This document shows, piece by piece, positions 7,065 through 15,777 of a DNA stretch of 36,468 bases. Position numbers and translations under genes: made by a program. Under the pieces are notes generated by a model. It was not told where the DNA came from. It ran no database searches and was given only the letters and a program-made list of their open reading frames with translations. Each line of letters opens with the position of its first letter. The first letter of the stretch is position 1. The stretch is from positions 1 to 36,468 of the forward strand of contig JAFGIA010000161.1 of the NCBI GenBank assembly GCA_016929795.1, given 5' to 3'. Source of the stretch: Anaerolineae bacterium (GTDB taxonomy: Bacteria; Chloroflexota; Anaerolineae; JAAYZQ01).

Positions 7065-9118
7065 CTTCCAGCACCTTCTTTCTCAACAAAACGGATCGAG
7101 CTCACCCACACTGCGAGGGTGCGCACGTCGTCGTTATAGCCCACAGACTTGGGCGACAACGCGTAGGCAAAGCGCAGCTCGATGATGTTCACGCCGTCCA
7201 CCACGAGATCGTATGGGATGTGGGCCTGGTATGTGTCTCTCCGGTCCGCCTCCAGTAGAATGGGCTCGACTGCGACACCATTGACGACCATCGTCACCGA
7301 CTGTGCCTCCGGTGCCCCATGTGAAAACGGAATCATGTCCAGCTCTACCTGATAGTCTGCACCCGCTGAGGTATGCGGTGGAAAAGCGACATAGAGCGCC
7401 GCCTCTTGAGCGTCGGCCCAAATGCCTTCGGCGAGCGGTTCTGCCCGGCTCCACCCCTCGCCCATGTACTTCCATGCCCAGGCAGTGCCAAAGTCAATGG
7501 TGCCGTCCTCGGGCAAGGCAAAGTAGGCCTCGCGCTCCGAACGATCGAGCATCACCTTGTAACCCCCATCGCCTTCCAGCCTGAGGTACTGCTGAAAATG
7601 GGGTCCATAGAACGTGCTGTTGACGTACCGTGGGCTCGAGTAGATATAGTCGATGCCCGAGGCCAGGACGTAGGACATGACATCACCAGCGCGGATCGCT
7701 CGTGCCACCTCGTTGTTGACCACCCCGTCCATGTTGACGATCGTCTGCGTCGAGCGATAACCGACGTAACCGCTGTCCGAGACGCCTACCACCGAGCCAG
7801 GTGTCAAGCGCTCGATGTTGGCCACTAGCCCACGCAAAGCGGCCTGCGGATGGTATAATCCCGGTCGCCAGAAATCATAATTGCGCACGAGCAACAGGAC
7901 AAACATAATCGTCCAGATCGCCTGGTACCACCGGCGCTCCCGCTGCGCATCCAGCCCCACTGCGCGTCCCAGTGCCGCAACGCCGAGGCCGACAAGGATC
8001 GACACCGTCCAGGTAATGGGCAGGGTGTACCACTCGCGATAGACCCATCGTACACCTTGGTGAAAGACAAAGAGGAGGGCGGCGAACAGGATGAGGAATC
8101 CGAGTCTTCTGACCCGCTGCCAGAGCTCCCGTTGCGCATCCAACACCGAGCGCCCCAGCGTGCAGAGGCCCACCAGCAGCAGGGTCACCATCACGATCGA
8201 GCCCTCGATGTGATTCAGCCGGCCAAGGCCGGCATAGATGAGCGTTGACACAGCTCCTTCGTACAACAGCAAGAATGTATGACGCACCGTGACGAGAAAG
8301 AGGGGCTGGCCCGCAGCAGCCAAGGCAAAGATCTGATGCTCAAGGTAGGGCAGGATGCTGCCACTCACCTGCATGATTGAGCCAAAGGTGAACCAATTCC
8401 ACAAGAACCAGGGGGCGGTCACGGCGGCGAGGACAGCGCCAACGGTTACCAGGCGGCCCAGGCGCTGCGCAAAGGCAAGATGGCGCCAGAGAAGGATGGC
8501 CAGCCCACAAGCGGCGAGGAGAAAGACGTTGTCAGTGCGCGCCAACAGGGCGAGGCCTAACAGCGCACCGAGGATCGCTGCGTCGAGCGTGCGGAGCACA
8601 GGTCGGTCCTGGAATGCCACCACGCGCTCGACCACCACGGCAATCAGCATCACGTTCAGCGCCGTCTCGAGGCCATTCAAAGAAAACATCCAGACAAAAG
8701 GGTTCAAGAAGTAGAAAAGCGCGGCCAGCACACCTGGCTCCACGCGGCCTGTCAGCCGCTTCACCACCCGATACACCATCGCAGCCGAGACGGCGTCGAA
8801 GCAACTCGCGACGGCCAGCGCCAGGATAATGGCCCTGTCGCTCTGGAAAATGGCAAAGATGGGCAAAAGGACAACCATCCAGAGTGGATGGAAGCCGTTC
8901 GTCGGCGCGAGCCCGTCAAAGGTGACACCCTGACCCAGCGTGATGGAACGGGCAATTTTGAAGTAGTAAAATGCATCGTCGGGTAGTGTCTTGGTGAGCA
9001 GGACTTCGACGCCAAGGATGGTCACTGCCCAGCGGATCACGAGACCGACGAATAGAATAGCCAGGAGCCATACGTGTGCCAGGCGAACAGATTGACGGCG
9101 ATGCTTCACCCATTCCAT
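7061..9118 (-). CDS. GT-C-like polytopic membrane glycosyltransferase
   Basis: Protein of 685 aa from the ATG at 9118, which has GGAGGG at 9125-9130 with a 6-base spacer; the frame upstream of it belongs to the preceding GT4 gene, which it overlaps by 13 bases. TM1 is at about residues 14-34. The first extracytoplasmic loop carries an acidic pair in LPDDAFYYFKIA (Asp47-Asp48) and then TNGFHPLW (about 73-80), the arrangement expected of GT-C enzymes that use lipid-phosphate sugars. About ten further membrane helices follow. The last ~130 residues form a soluble beta-type domain ending DDVRTLAVWVSSIRFVEKE, which resembles the end of the membrane protein at 23269-25944. It would act on the outer face of the membrane. 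Donor lipid and acceptor are unknown. Confidence 0.78.
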   Translation of the reverse strand: MEWVKHRRQSVRLAHVWLLAILFVGLVIRWAVTILGVEVLLTKTLPDDAFYYFKIARSITLGQGVTFDGLAPTNGFHPLWMVVLLPIFAIFQSDRAIILALAVASCFDAVSAAMVYRVVKRLTGRVEPGVLAALFYFLNPFVWMFSLNGLETALNVMLIAVVVERVVAFQDRPVLRTLDAAILGALLGLALLARTDNVFLLAACGLAILLWRHLAFAQRLGRLVTVGAVLAAVTAPWFLWNWFTFGSIMQVSGSILPYLEHQIFALAAAGQPLFLVTVRHTFLLLYEGAVSTLIYAGLGRLNHIEGSIVMVTLLLVGLCTLGRSVLDAQRELWQRVRRLGFLILFAALLFVFHQGVRWVYREWYTLPITWTVSILVGLGVAALGRAVGLDAQRERRWYQAIWTIMFVLLLVRNYDFWRPGLYHPQAALRGLVANIERLTPGSVVGVSDSGYVGYRSTQTIVNMDGVVNNEVARAIRAGDVMSYVLASGIDYIYSSPRYVNSTFYGPHFQQYLRLEGDGGYKVMLDRSEREAYFALPEDGTIDFGTAWAWKYMGEGWSRAEPLAEGIWADAQEAALYVAFPPHTSAGADYQVELDMIPFSHGAPEAQSVTMVVNGVAVEPILLEADRRDTYQAHIPYDLVVDGVNIIELRFAYALSPKSVGYNDDVRTLAVWVSSIRFVEKEGAGR

Positions 9119-10368
9119 CTTGATCCCTCCGCACCGCGCGCGGCCGCCTCTTCGTACGCCTGCCGGAACCTGGCGACTGCCTGTTGCCACGTGTGATGGG
9201 CCAACACATTCTCCCTTCCTCTTTCTCCCATCCTGGCGCGCAGGCGGTCGTCGTGCAGCAGCTCCAGGATGGCAGCGGCGAGCTGGGGTATGTCCTGGTA
9301 AGGCACCAACAACCCATCCTGCCACTCTGTCACCACGCTCGGAATGGCTCCGCTTCGACATCCGATCACGGGCTTACCGGCCGACCAGGCCTCGATGAAG
9401 GTAATGCCAAAGGACTCGTGGCCTGAAGGAGAGACAAACACGTCACACGCCGCGAAAATCTCTGCCTTTTCCTCTTCGCGAAAGTTGGGCATGAGGTAAA
9501 CACGATCCCGCTCTCCGGTCGAAAACGTGCCCAGGATGAGATCGAGGTGGGGCGAATAGGCCGTCCGCCCGCCCGCGACGATCAGCCGGGCCTCCGGCAT
9601 CTGGCGCCACACCAGGCGCATTGCCCGATACAACACGTCGATCCCCTTGTGCGCCGCCTGCTGTCCCACGAAGGCAACTAACGGTGCATTCTCCCAGCCG
9701 ATCCGCTCCCGCAGCACCATCGAGTCGGCGTTCTCGAACGGTGCCGGGTCCACGCCCGGTGACGCGATCCGGATCTTGGCCGCCGGTACACCGCGCGCCA
9801 CGAGATAGTCGCGCTCGTACGTCGTGTTGGCCAGGTAGAGGTCGCAGACCTCGATGGCGCGATAGATGATCGCCCGATCGTAGCTCCACCTGTCGTGTGG
9901 GTGGAGCGCGCCATGATAGAGGAGGGGCATTTTGTTAAAACGCTTGCCGAACATGGCATAGTACATGTGCAGCAGCGGAAAGGCCGACGCCGCCAGGACG
10001 TCGCCGCGTGCCTGGCACACAGCACGGAACATCGAGCGTGAGATGGGTCCATTGTACACTGTGCGCAGCACGTCGTTGAGGGGCCAGTTGCCGTGAAACG
10101 CTCGCGCCTGCACCTTTTCCAGGCGGCATCCCAGGCGGTTGTATACGGGAAAACGACGCACCTGGACGCCGTTGATCACCTCGTCCTCGCGGATCGGGAT
10201 CGCCGACTGCTCCGGGTCGACAAAGAAACTGGGGTTGCGCCCATTCGTGGTCAGCACGGTCACCTGGTCGCCGTAGCGGCCGGTCAGTTCCTCAGACACG
10301 CGCTGAAAGAGGAGCTCGGTGCCGCCGACGGCCGGAAAATAGCCGTGTACCAGGTGAATGACGTCCAT
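9106..10368 (-). CDS. Glycosyltransferase family 4
   Basis: Protein of 420 aa with the GT-B fold. The start chosen is the ATG at 10368 (MDVIHLVHGYFPAVGGTE), because family members begin at this strand and the upstream residues are the tail region of the preceding gene. The donor half contains LVAFVGQQAAHKGIDVL, the phosphate-binding region, and an intact EX7E motif HESFGITFIEAW (Glu318 and Glu326) followed by GKPVIGCRSGAIP. It lies 7 bases after the nucleotidyltransferase stop and overlaps the next gene by 13 bases. No strong ribosome-binding site is visible, so translation may depend on coupling to the gene upstream. It probably adds one sugar to the polymer made by this locus; specificity cannot be read. 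Confidence 0.9.
   Translation of the reverse strand: MDVIHLVHGYFPAVGGTELLFQRVSEELTGRYGDQVTVLTTNGRNPSFFVDPEQSAIPIREDEVINGVQVRRFPVYNRLGCRLEKVQARAFHGNWPLNDVLRTVYNGPISRSMFRAVCQARGDVLAASAFPLLHMYYAMFGKRFNKMPLLYHGALHPHDRWSYDRAIIYRAIEVCDLYLANTTYERDYLVARGVPAAKIRIASPGVDPAPFENADSMVLRERIGWENAPLVAFVGQQAAHKGIDVLYRAMRLVWRQMPEARLIVAGGRTAYSPHLDLILGTFSTGERDRVYLMPNFREEEKAEIFAACDVFVSPSGHESFGITFIEAWSAGKPVIGCRSGAIPSVVTEWQDGLLVPYQDIPQLAAAILELLHDDRLRARMGERGRENVLAHHTWQQAVARFRQAYEEAAARGAEGSRWNG
9125..9130 (-). promoter_or_regulatory. Ribosome-binding site fixing the GT-C-like start
   Basis: GGAGGG on the minus strand lies 6 bases before the ATG at 9118. It sits inside the 3' end of the upstream GT4 gene and selects 9118 over upstream in-frame starts. 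Confidence 0.6.
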
Positions 10369-10375
10369 AGATCGA

Positions 10376-11143
10376 TTACAGGTGGAAGCGGCGCAAGGCC
10401 AGGTCCAGCTCGGCACTGGTCCCTATATCCAGGTATTGGCCGTCGTCAAAGCACAGCCCCCACACATCGAGTTTTGCCCGCAGTGCCGCGTCAAACACCT
10501 CCGACAGCACAACCTCTTTGGCACCCACCGGGAGTTCTTGCAGATAGTTGTGCATCAACTGCGTAAAGCGCGCCCCCCAGCAGCAGATGCCCCACATATA
10601 TTTCAGGTCGCTCTCTGCCGGCTTGTCGACGTTGTAAACGACGCGGCCATCGGCATCGAGCCCAACCATGCCAAACTTCCAGGGGGTGTCGGTGGCAAAC
10701 AGCCCCAGTGTCAGGTCGGCGCCCTTGGCGGTATGGTAGTCGAGCAGGCGCACAAAGGCATCTTTGGGCTCCACGATGGTGTCAGGCATGCCAAAGATGA
10801 TCGTCTCGTCTCCGTTGAGCCATGGGTATGCCAGATCGAGGGCAAAGGGCATGCCGCGCAGCTCGTCCTGGTAGAGGTAGGCCACGTGGGCACCAAAGCG
10901 CCGCCCTGCGCCGTAGTAACGCAGGATGTCGTGCTTGCCATCGCCGACGATGATCAGGATCTGCTCCGCACCGGCAGCCACCATCTCTTCAAAGAGGTAC
11001 TGGCTGACCACCTTCGGACGCCGCTCCAGCTTGCCGTTCACCCGATAGTCCTGGTAGCCCACAGGGAATAGCTCTTTAGGGCAGGGAAAAGGCGCCAGCC
11101 TCGTCCCCTGTCCTGCCGCCGGAATCAAACCTACAACTTTCAT
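10376..11143 (-). CDS. Sugar-1-phosphate nucleotidyltransferase (NDP-sugar pyrophosphorylase family)
   Basis: Protein of 255 aa, expected to join NTP and a sugar-1-phosphate into an NDP-sugar donor. The signature AGQGTRLAPFPCPKEL (residues 10-25) contains the GXGTRL loop and the PKEL lysine that binds the phosphates. IIFGMPDTIVEP supplies the metal-binding Asp, and the C-terminus has DDGQYLDIGTSAEL, as in glucose-1-phosphate thymidylyl/uridylyltransferases. It has neither a left-handed beta-helix nor a long C-terminal extension, so it is closer to RmlA/RfbF/GalU-like enzymes than to GlmU. The ATG at 11143 has a GAGGAG site about 5 bases upstream. It is the only activated-sugar synthesis gene visible in the locus; the remaining sugar-nucleotide pathway genes must lie elsewhere. 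The exact sugar and nucleotide are not decidable. Confidence 0.87.
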   Translation of the reverse strand: MKVVGLIPAAGQGTRLAPFPCPKELFPVGYQDYRVNGKLERRPKVVSQYLFEEMVAAGAEQILIIVGDGKHDILRYYGAGRRFGAHVAYLYQDELRGMPFALDLAYPWLNGDETIIFGMPDTIVEPKDAFVRLLDYHTAKGADLTLGLFATDTPWKFGMVGLDADGRVVYNVDKPAESDLKYMWGICCWGARFTQLMHNYLQELPVGAKEVVLSEVFDAALRAKLDVWGLCFDDGQYLDIGTSAELDLALRRFHL

Positions 11144-11155
11144 ATCTTCTCCTCT

Positions 11156-12460
11156 TCAGAGTGCAAAGGGGACGTCGGGATCGTATACCGCCCCAAACAA
11201 CTCTGGGATATCGAATAGCTGGATCAAGCGCTGCTGCACACGCCGGTACTCGGGCGTGTCAAAGCAGACGTCAAAACTGAGTGCCCGCACCGTGCTGAAA
11301 ATCTCGAGGTCGCTGCGCTGGCGGCGTGCCTGGATGTGGGCGCGTTTGGCCTCGAGCGCCCGATAGTTGTCGATCACGTCGTTCGCTGCCGCCAGGTACG
11401 CGTGCCCGATCTCGGAATAGGTCTGTTGTGCCTCGGCGGCGGGCGACACGATCTGGGCAACCGGCCGGCCGCGGCGCCGGTCCAGCTCGTCGAGCACCTG
11501 GCGTGCCAGCCCAAGAAGCCCTGCCTGGCGCAGCGTTTTCCATGCTTCAGCCCAATAATAGCGTGCGTCATAGCGCACCGGCTGGGGGGCAGGGCGGGCG
11601 GGGGGGGCCAGGCGAAACCGGCACACCTCCATGTCGACGCCGCCCATCACACTGTACAGGTAGGCACGCTTGGCGTGGAGCAGCAACGCGACAGGCAGCA
11701 CCCGATCCAGGTACTGCTGCTCGTAATTTTTCACGATGGTGTAAAGCGCGTTGCGCTCGTACAAGTAGTGGATCCGCGCCTGCCGTTCCCTGGAGAAGGA
11801 GCCATAGTGCACGTGGTAGCAGATCGATTGCGGTGCGAACACCACCTTGTAGCCCAGGAGCCAGAGCCGCCATCCGAGGTCGACGTCGTCGAAATAGGCG
11901 ACGAAATCTTGATCAAAACCGCCCACATCCACCAAGATCTCCCGGTCTATGAGCATCGCCCCGCCAATCGGGCCGAGGATATAGCGCACGTCATCATAGG
12001 CGGACAGATCGTGCTCACCATAGCCATCTGCCCGGCAGTGCCCCACGAACGACAACAACAGCCCGGCAAAGTCCAATGTCTTGCCATTCCACGCCAACAC
12101 CTTGGACGAAGCGCACACCACGCCCGGCTCATTGTCCAGGGCTGCCAGCAACCCCTTGAGCCATCCGGGCTCGACGCGCATATCAGGATTCAAAAAGGCA
12201 ACGAACTTGCTCTCGACCAGGGCGGCGGCGCGATTGTTTCCCGCACAGAAACCATAATTCTGGTCAAACTCGATGATCCGTACTCCGGCAAAGTGCTCGC
12301 GCACGTACGCAGCCGATCCATCCGTCGACGCATTATCGGCCAGTACCAGATCGAGGCACTCGGTCGGATAGTCGAGATTCTGGAGCGAGGCAAAGCAGTT
12401 GTGCACATGCTCGGCACTGTTGTAGCTCAGCACCACCACGCTCACCGTCGGTAAATCCAC
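11156..12460 (-). CDS. Glycosyltransferase family 2 with C-terminal tail module
   Basis: Protein of 434 aa. A GT-A fold domain occupies about residues 1-290: VSVVVLSYNSAEHV at the start, LADNASTDGS, QNYGFCAGNN, a DxD-region variant FLNPDMRV (Asp93), IGGAMLIDRE and YFDDVDLGWRL. These are hallmarks of rhamnosyltransferase-like GT2 enzymes. A C-terminal region follows, containing EAWKTLRQAGLLGL, which aligns with the tails of the next two genes upstream, and then a helical segment of ~100 residues. The start is a GTG at 12460, one base after the preceding stop, with a G-rich site (AGGGGGG) just upstream. It lies in an operon with the nucleotidyltransferase, 12 bases upstream of it. The sugar transferred is unknown. 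Confidence 0.9.
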   Translation of the reverse strand: MDLPTVSVVVLSYNSAEHVHNCFASLQNLDYPTECLDLVLADNASTDGSAAYVREHFAGVRIIEFDQNYGFCAGNNRAAALVESKFVAFLNPDMRVEPGWLKGLLAALDNEPGVVCASSKVLAWNGKTLDFAGLLLSFVGHCRADGYGEHDLSAYDDVRYILGPIGGAMLIDREILVDVGGFDQDFVAYFDDVDLGWRLWLLGYKVVFAPQSICYHVHYGSFSRERQARIHYLYERNALYTIVKNYEQQYLDRVLPVALLLHAKRAYLYSVMGGVDMEVCRFRLAPPARPAPQPVRYDARYYWAEAWKTLRQAGLLGLARQVLDELDRRRGRPVAQIVSPAAEAQQTYSEIGHAYLAAANDVIDNYRALEAKRAHIQARRQRSDLEIFSTVRALSFDVCFDTPEYRRVQQRLIQLFDIPELFGAVYDPDVPFAL

Positions 12461-12461
12461 G

Positions 12462-14228
12462 CTACCCCCCTACCTTCCAGCGTAAGAATCGGCCGACCTC
12501 GCGCAGCGTGTCGCCTGTGCCGTGCTGTCTCCACATTTGCCACGCCTTGGCCGGCAGCATGGACAGCGGCGTCGGCGGTGGGGGGGGAGGCTGGAGGGCA
12601 GCCGGGCCAAGACCAACCTCGATCTCGCGTCCAGGGGCCATGGTTGGCCGCCGGCAGAACGCGGCCAACGGCATCCCCCCTGTCCGTGATTCCACACTGC
12701 CCACCGCTGCCCTGCTGCCGCCCGTCGTAATGACCCATGCTTCGTCTTCTGGAACCTGCTCCCCTGGATCGCTCCCCGCCGGCAGGCCAGGCCCTGGCGT
12801 ACAAAGGCACACAGCACCGTCTACCCGGCGCAGCAGGGCAGCTTCTGCCCTGCTGCCAGGCTCTGCCGGCAGCGCGTCGAGCAGTATCGCGCCCGGCCAT
12901 TTCTGGAGAAAATCGTATTTTGCAATCACTGTGGCACTCGCCACAACCACGTCCGCGCCCTGGAGCTGCTCACGCAGCAACGGCTCGTCGGCAGGAAACG
13001 GATCGATGCAGGTGACCTCGCACGCAGCGCTGAGCGCACGCACGATGGCCGCCACGTGCGGCCCACTGGCGTCCACGACGACCACGCGTGGCCGCATGCC
13101 ACGCGGCGACACATGCGCGCAATGGCAGTAGACGGCGCGTACATTCTCTACCGTCAGTGCGGGCATCCCATGCTCTACCAGCGGCCGCGGCCCACCGGCG
13201 GGCCAGTCGTGATCGCCTACCTCTGCCCCCATGTGCCCGGGTGAAGGCCAGGGGCCATAGGCCAGCGATTGCAAGGCTGCCAGAGTGCGGTAACCGCGCC
13301 GGCGCACCTCAACCGACCACGCAGCGCCCAGCCAGTCGAAGGTAGGCACACCCTCTGGCAGCGCCACCCGCTGAAGCGCGGCACTGCGCAGCAGGACGGC
13401 CTGAAAATGCACCCCCGGCATCTCTTGCCAGCGGCGGGCAAACTGCCCCACGTCGACGTGTCCCGTGTGCGGGCTGGGCCACCCCTCATCGGGAGCGAGC
13501 CGCCAGTCACCCACACGGGTGACAATGGCAGGCCACGCCTGCCACATCACGCGTGGCGCGACGGCGGCGACATCGGCACGTAGATCGAGAACGTGCACCA
13601 TCTCGGCCATCGCGCCATCAGCCAGGGTGACCCGTGAGTCGAGCAGCAGCACCGCATCGCCACGCGCCCGGCTCAGCTCAGCGGCGAGGGCGGCTATCAA
13701 GCCACAGGGATCGCATTCGACGACCCTTGCGCGCTGCACCTCTTCCCGCGGCCGCGCAGATGCCAACACGCGGATCTCGTCCATCATCCCCTCGCCCTGT
13801 TGCCATAAAGAATGGAGACAGGCACCCAGATCGGCTTCGGCATCATGATGGACGACGATGGCCGGCACGCCAGGTCGTTTCTCGGGTGGGCGTGGTTCCA
13901 GGTTTATGGCGGGCACTTGGGCGCAAGAAAAACGCCAGGCGCGCACTGCAGAGGGATCTCGCAGAGTGACAGGATCAAAAGAGGCCGGCGCGAGCAGCCC
14001 GACCCGTTGCAGCAGGGTGATGATGCACGCGGTCAGGTAGGTTGACACTCCGGTTTGCACAGCCACGTCGGCGAGGGTATCGTGGGTCGCAGCGGACCAA
14101 ACCTGGTAGATCTGCGGATCGAGCAGGAGGCCCTCATCTGCGCCCACCCACTGTACGCGTGCCCACCCGCCTTCCTGCACGTGCACCGCCAGATGGGGCG
14201 GCTGCAGATAGGTGCTCGTATCAAGCAA
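12462..14228 (-). CDS. PqqD-like/degenerate GT2/Rossmann fusion, possible pseudo-glycosyltransferase
   Basis: Protein of 588 aa from a TTG at 14228 (GGAAGG 10 bases upstream). Residues about 18-80 look like a PqqD winged helix: LLLDPQIYQVWSAATHDTLA, then a second helix pair ending LLQRVGLL. Residues ~115-330 follow a GT2 plan (CLHSLWQQG, LLLDSRVTLADG, then WSVEVRRRGYRTL), but the usual DxD is DSR, and the usual E-D-x-D-L of the acceptor loop is absent. Residues ~390-470 form a Rossmann-like strand set (RPRVVVVDASGPHVAAIVRA, GADVVVASA, ILLDALP), reminiscent of half a GT4. A Pro-run linker precedes a C-terminal module KAWQMWRQHG...LRWKVGG. It lies 20 bases downstream of the PqqD/GT2 gene, which shares both end modules. 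It may be a scaffold or regulator for that enzyme; activity is doubtful. Confidence 0.7.
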   Translation of the reverse strand: MLDTSTYLQPPHLAVHVQEGGWARVQWVGADEGLLLDPQIYQVWSAATHDTLADVAVQTGVSTYLTACIITLLQRVGLLAPASFDPVTLRDPSAVRAWRFSCAQVPAINLEPRPPEKRPGVPAIVVHHDAEADLGACLHSLWQQGEGMMDEIRVLASARPREEVQRARVVECDPCGLIAALAAELSRARGDAVLLLDSRVTLADGAMAEMVHVLDLRADVAAVAPRVMWQAWPAIVTRVGDWRLAPDEGWPSPHTGHVDVGQFARRWQEMPGVHFQAVLLRSAALQRVALPEGVPTFDWLGAAWSVEVRRRGYRTLAALQSLAYGPWPSPGHMGAEVGDHDWPAGGPRPLVEHGMPALTVENVRAVYCHCAHVSPRGMRPRVVVVDASGPHVAAIVRALSAACEVTCIDPFPADEPLLREQLQGADVVVASATVIAKYDFLQKWPGAILLDALPAEPGSRAEAALLRRVDGAVCLCTPGPGLPAGSDPGEQVPEDEAWVITTGGSRAAVGSVESRTGGMPLAAFCRRPTMAPGREIEVGLGPAALQPPPPPPTPLSMLPAKAWQMWRQHGTGDTLREVGRFLRWKVGG

Positions 14229-14248
14229 GGCGGTTCATCCTTCCCTGC

Positions 14249-15775
14249 CTACAGCGAGCCGAGGCGCCAGCGGAGATAGTTCCGTGTCTCATTCACCAGG
14301 GCCGGCACCCCACCCTGCCTGAGGGCCTGCCATGCCTTGACCAGTTTCGGGGGGCGTGGCGCCTGCATCGGCCCGATCGGGGCCACCTGATCTTCAGGCG
14401 CCGGGGGTGAGTCGGGCCGGAACCGATCCAGTTGCATATAGTGCGCGCGGACGAACGATGCCAGGACGACCGGATACCTCCCGTACATGCACGGGCTCGG
14501 CACCTGGTCCACCAAAGCAAAGGCCGCGTCGTCTGAGAAAGGGGGGCGGCACATCCGGCGTGTCTGCCAGCGACGCAAGGTGGCCTCGGGCCACGACACA
14601 GCCCACTGCCACCTGCTCTTGATATAAGTGCGTGCCACAGCATACTCGCGCCGCGACAGCGCACATAGCAGGTTGCCGATATCCTCCTGCAGATACATCC
14701 ACAGGAAGCGGCTGGCCCGCCGGAAATCAAGGTTTTTCCACGCAAAGCGCAGCCGGTTGCGGATGATCAGTCCAAGCTTAAAAGTCGAAGCCATGGTATT
14801 GACCGTGGCATTGAACTTGTGATACACGACAGCGCGTGGCGCGGCCACGACGTCGTAGCCATAGATCCGGGCGCGGAGCGACCAGTCAGTGTCGTCATAG
14901 TACACAAAGTACTCCTCGTCCATATAGCCGATCTCTTCGAGCACAGAACGACGCACCATTCCCGCCCCAAAACAGGCGGCGAATACCTGCGTCGTGTCGT
15001 CGAACTGCCCTACGTCCAGGAAACCGATAAAGTTGTCGTGCGATTGGCCGTTCGGGTGAAGCGAATTACCCATCGAGTTAAAGAAATCGCGCATGTAAAA
15101 CAGCTTCATCTTGGGCGCTACTACCGCGATTCTGTCCGATTGGCACATCACTCTGACACACTCGGCGACACAGGCCGGCTCCATCTCAGTGTCCTCATTC
15201 ACCATCAACAGCAACTCGCCGGTAGCCTGTTTCATAGCATAGTTATTTGCGCCACCAAAGCCCAGCGGCCGCGGCGTCGACAGCACGCGCACCTGCGGAA
15301 AGTGCGCCCGCGTATAGGCGGCCGAATCGTCCGTAGTCTGGTTGTCGACCAGGATCACTTCGACGTTTGGGTAGCTCTGTGCCAGGACCGAGGGCAAGCA
15401 GGTCTCCAGGTGATGACGTGCGTCCCGGCTGGCCAGGATAATGACCGACACAAGGGGAAATGGGCTCAGATCCGACACGTCAGAGGCAGATCTAGGCCGC
15501 AGGGGGGGCAGAGGCTCCTCAGGCCACAACATGCCAGCACGCGCCAGTACCTTGGCCGTAGACTCTACCAGAGCTGCCGAGCAGCCAAGCTGGTCCGTCA
15601 CACCGGCAATGACCTCTGCTGTCGGGCGCCCGTCGAACGCCTGCCTGATCTGGTACACCCATTCGTCACATGCCAGTCCCCAGCCGTCAGCGTCCTCGAG
15701 AAGCCACAGCGTGCCATCGTGCCGCGGCTGGTAAGCCTCATTCTGCCTGTAGAGGACATACAACGGATCGCTCAT
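14249..15775 (-). CDS. Glycosyltransferase family 2 with N-terminal PqqD-like domain
   Basis: Protein of 508 aa. Residues ~18-85 resemble a PqqD-type winged helix (CDEWVYQIRQAFDGRPTAEV, later KVLARAGMLWP). A GT-A domain begins at ~108 with VSVIILASRDARHH and has ILVDNQTTDDSA, RPLGFGGANN, LLLMVNEDTEMEP (Asp of the DxD region present), FGAGMVRRSVLEEIG and YYDDTDWSLRA, so the catalytic set looks intact. The extreme C-terminus KAWQALRQGG...NYLRWRLGSL matches the neighbours' tails. The ATG at 15775 is chosen over the GTG at 15781, which overlaps the upstream stop as GTGA, because AAAGGG is spaced better from the ATG. PqqD-like domains normally bind peptides (RiPP recognition elements); whether this one does is unknown. 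It probably transfers a sugar in the polymer pathway. Confidence 0.85.
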   Translation of the reverse strand: MSDPLYVLYRQNEAYQPRHDGTLWLLEDADGWGLACDEWVYQIRQAFDGRPTAEVIAGVTDQLGCSAALVESTAKVLARAGMLWPEEPLPPLRPRSASDVSDLSPFPLVSVIILASRDARHHLETCLPSVLAQSYPNVEVILVDNQTTDDSAAYTRAHFPQVRVLSTPRPLGFGGANNYAMKQATGELLLMVNEDTEMEPACVAECVRVMCQSDRIAVVAPKMKLFYMRDFFNSMGNSLHPNGQSHDNFIGFLDVGQFDDTTQVFAACFGAGMVRRSVLEEIGYMDEEYFVYYDDTDWSLRARIYGYDVVAAPRAVVYHKFNATVNTMASTFKLGLIIRNRLRFAWKNLDFRRASRFLWMYLQEDIGNLLCALSRREYAVARTYIKSRWQWAVSWPEATLRRWQTRRMCRPPFSDDAAFALVDQVPSPCMYGRYPVVLASFVRAHYMQLDRFRPDSPPAPEDQVAPIGPMQAPRPPKLVKAWQALRQGGVPALVNETRNYLRWRLGSL

Positions 15776-15777
15776 CG

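Noticed and set aside
9119..9361. N-terminal extension of the GT-C-like protein to 9361
   Set aside because: It lies inside the GT4 gene in another frame. The ATG at 9118 has a good ribosome-binding site and the first membrane helix follows it directly.
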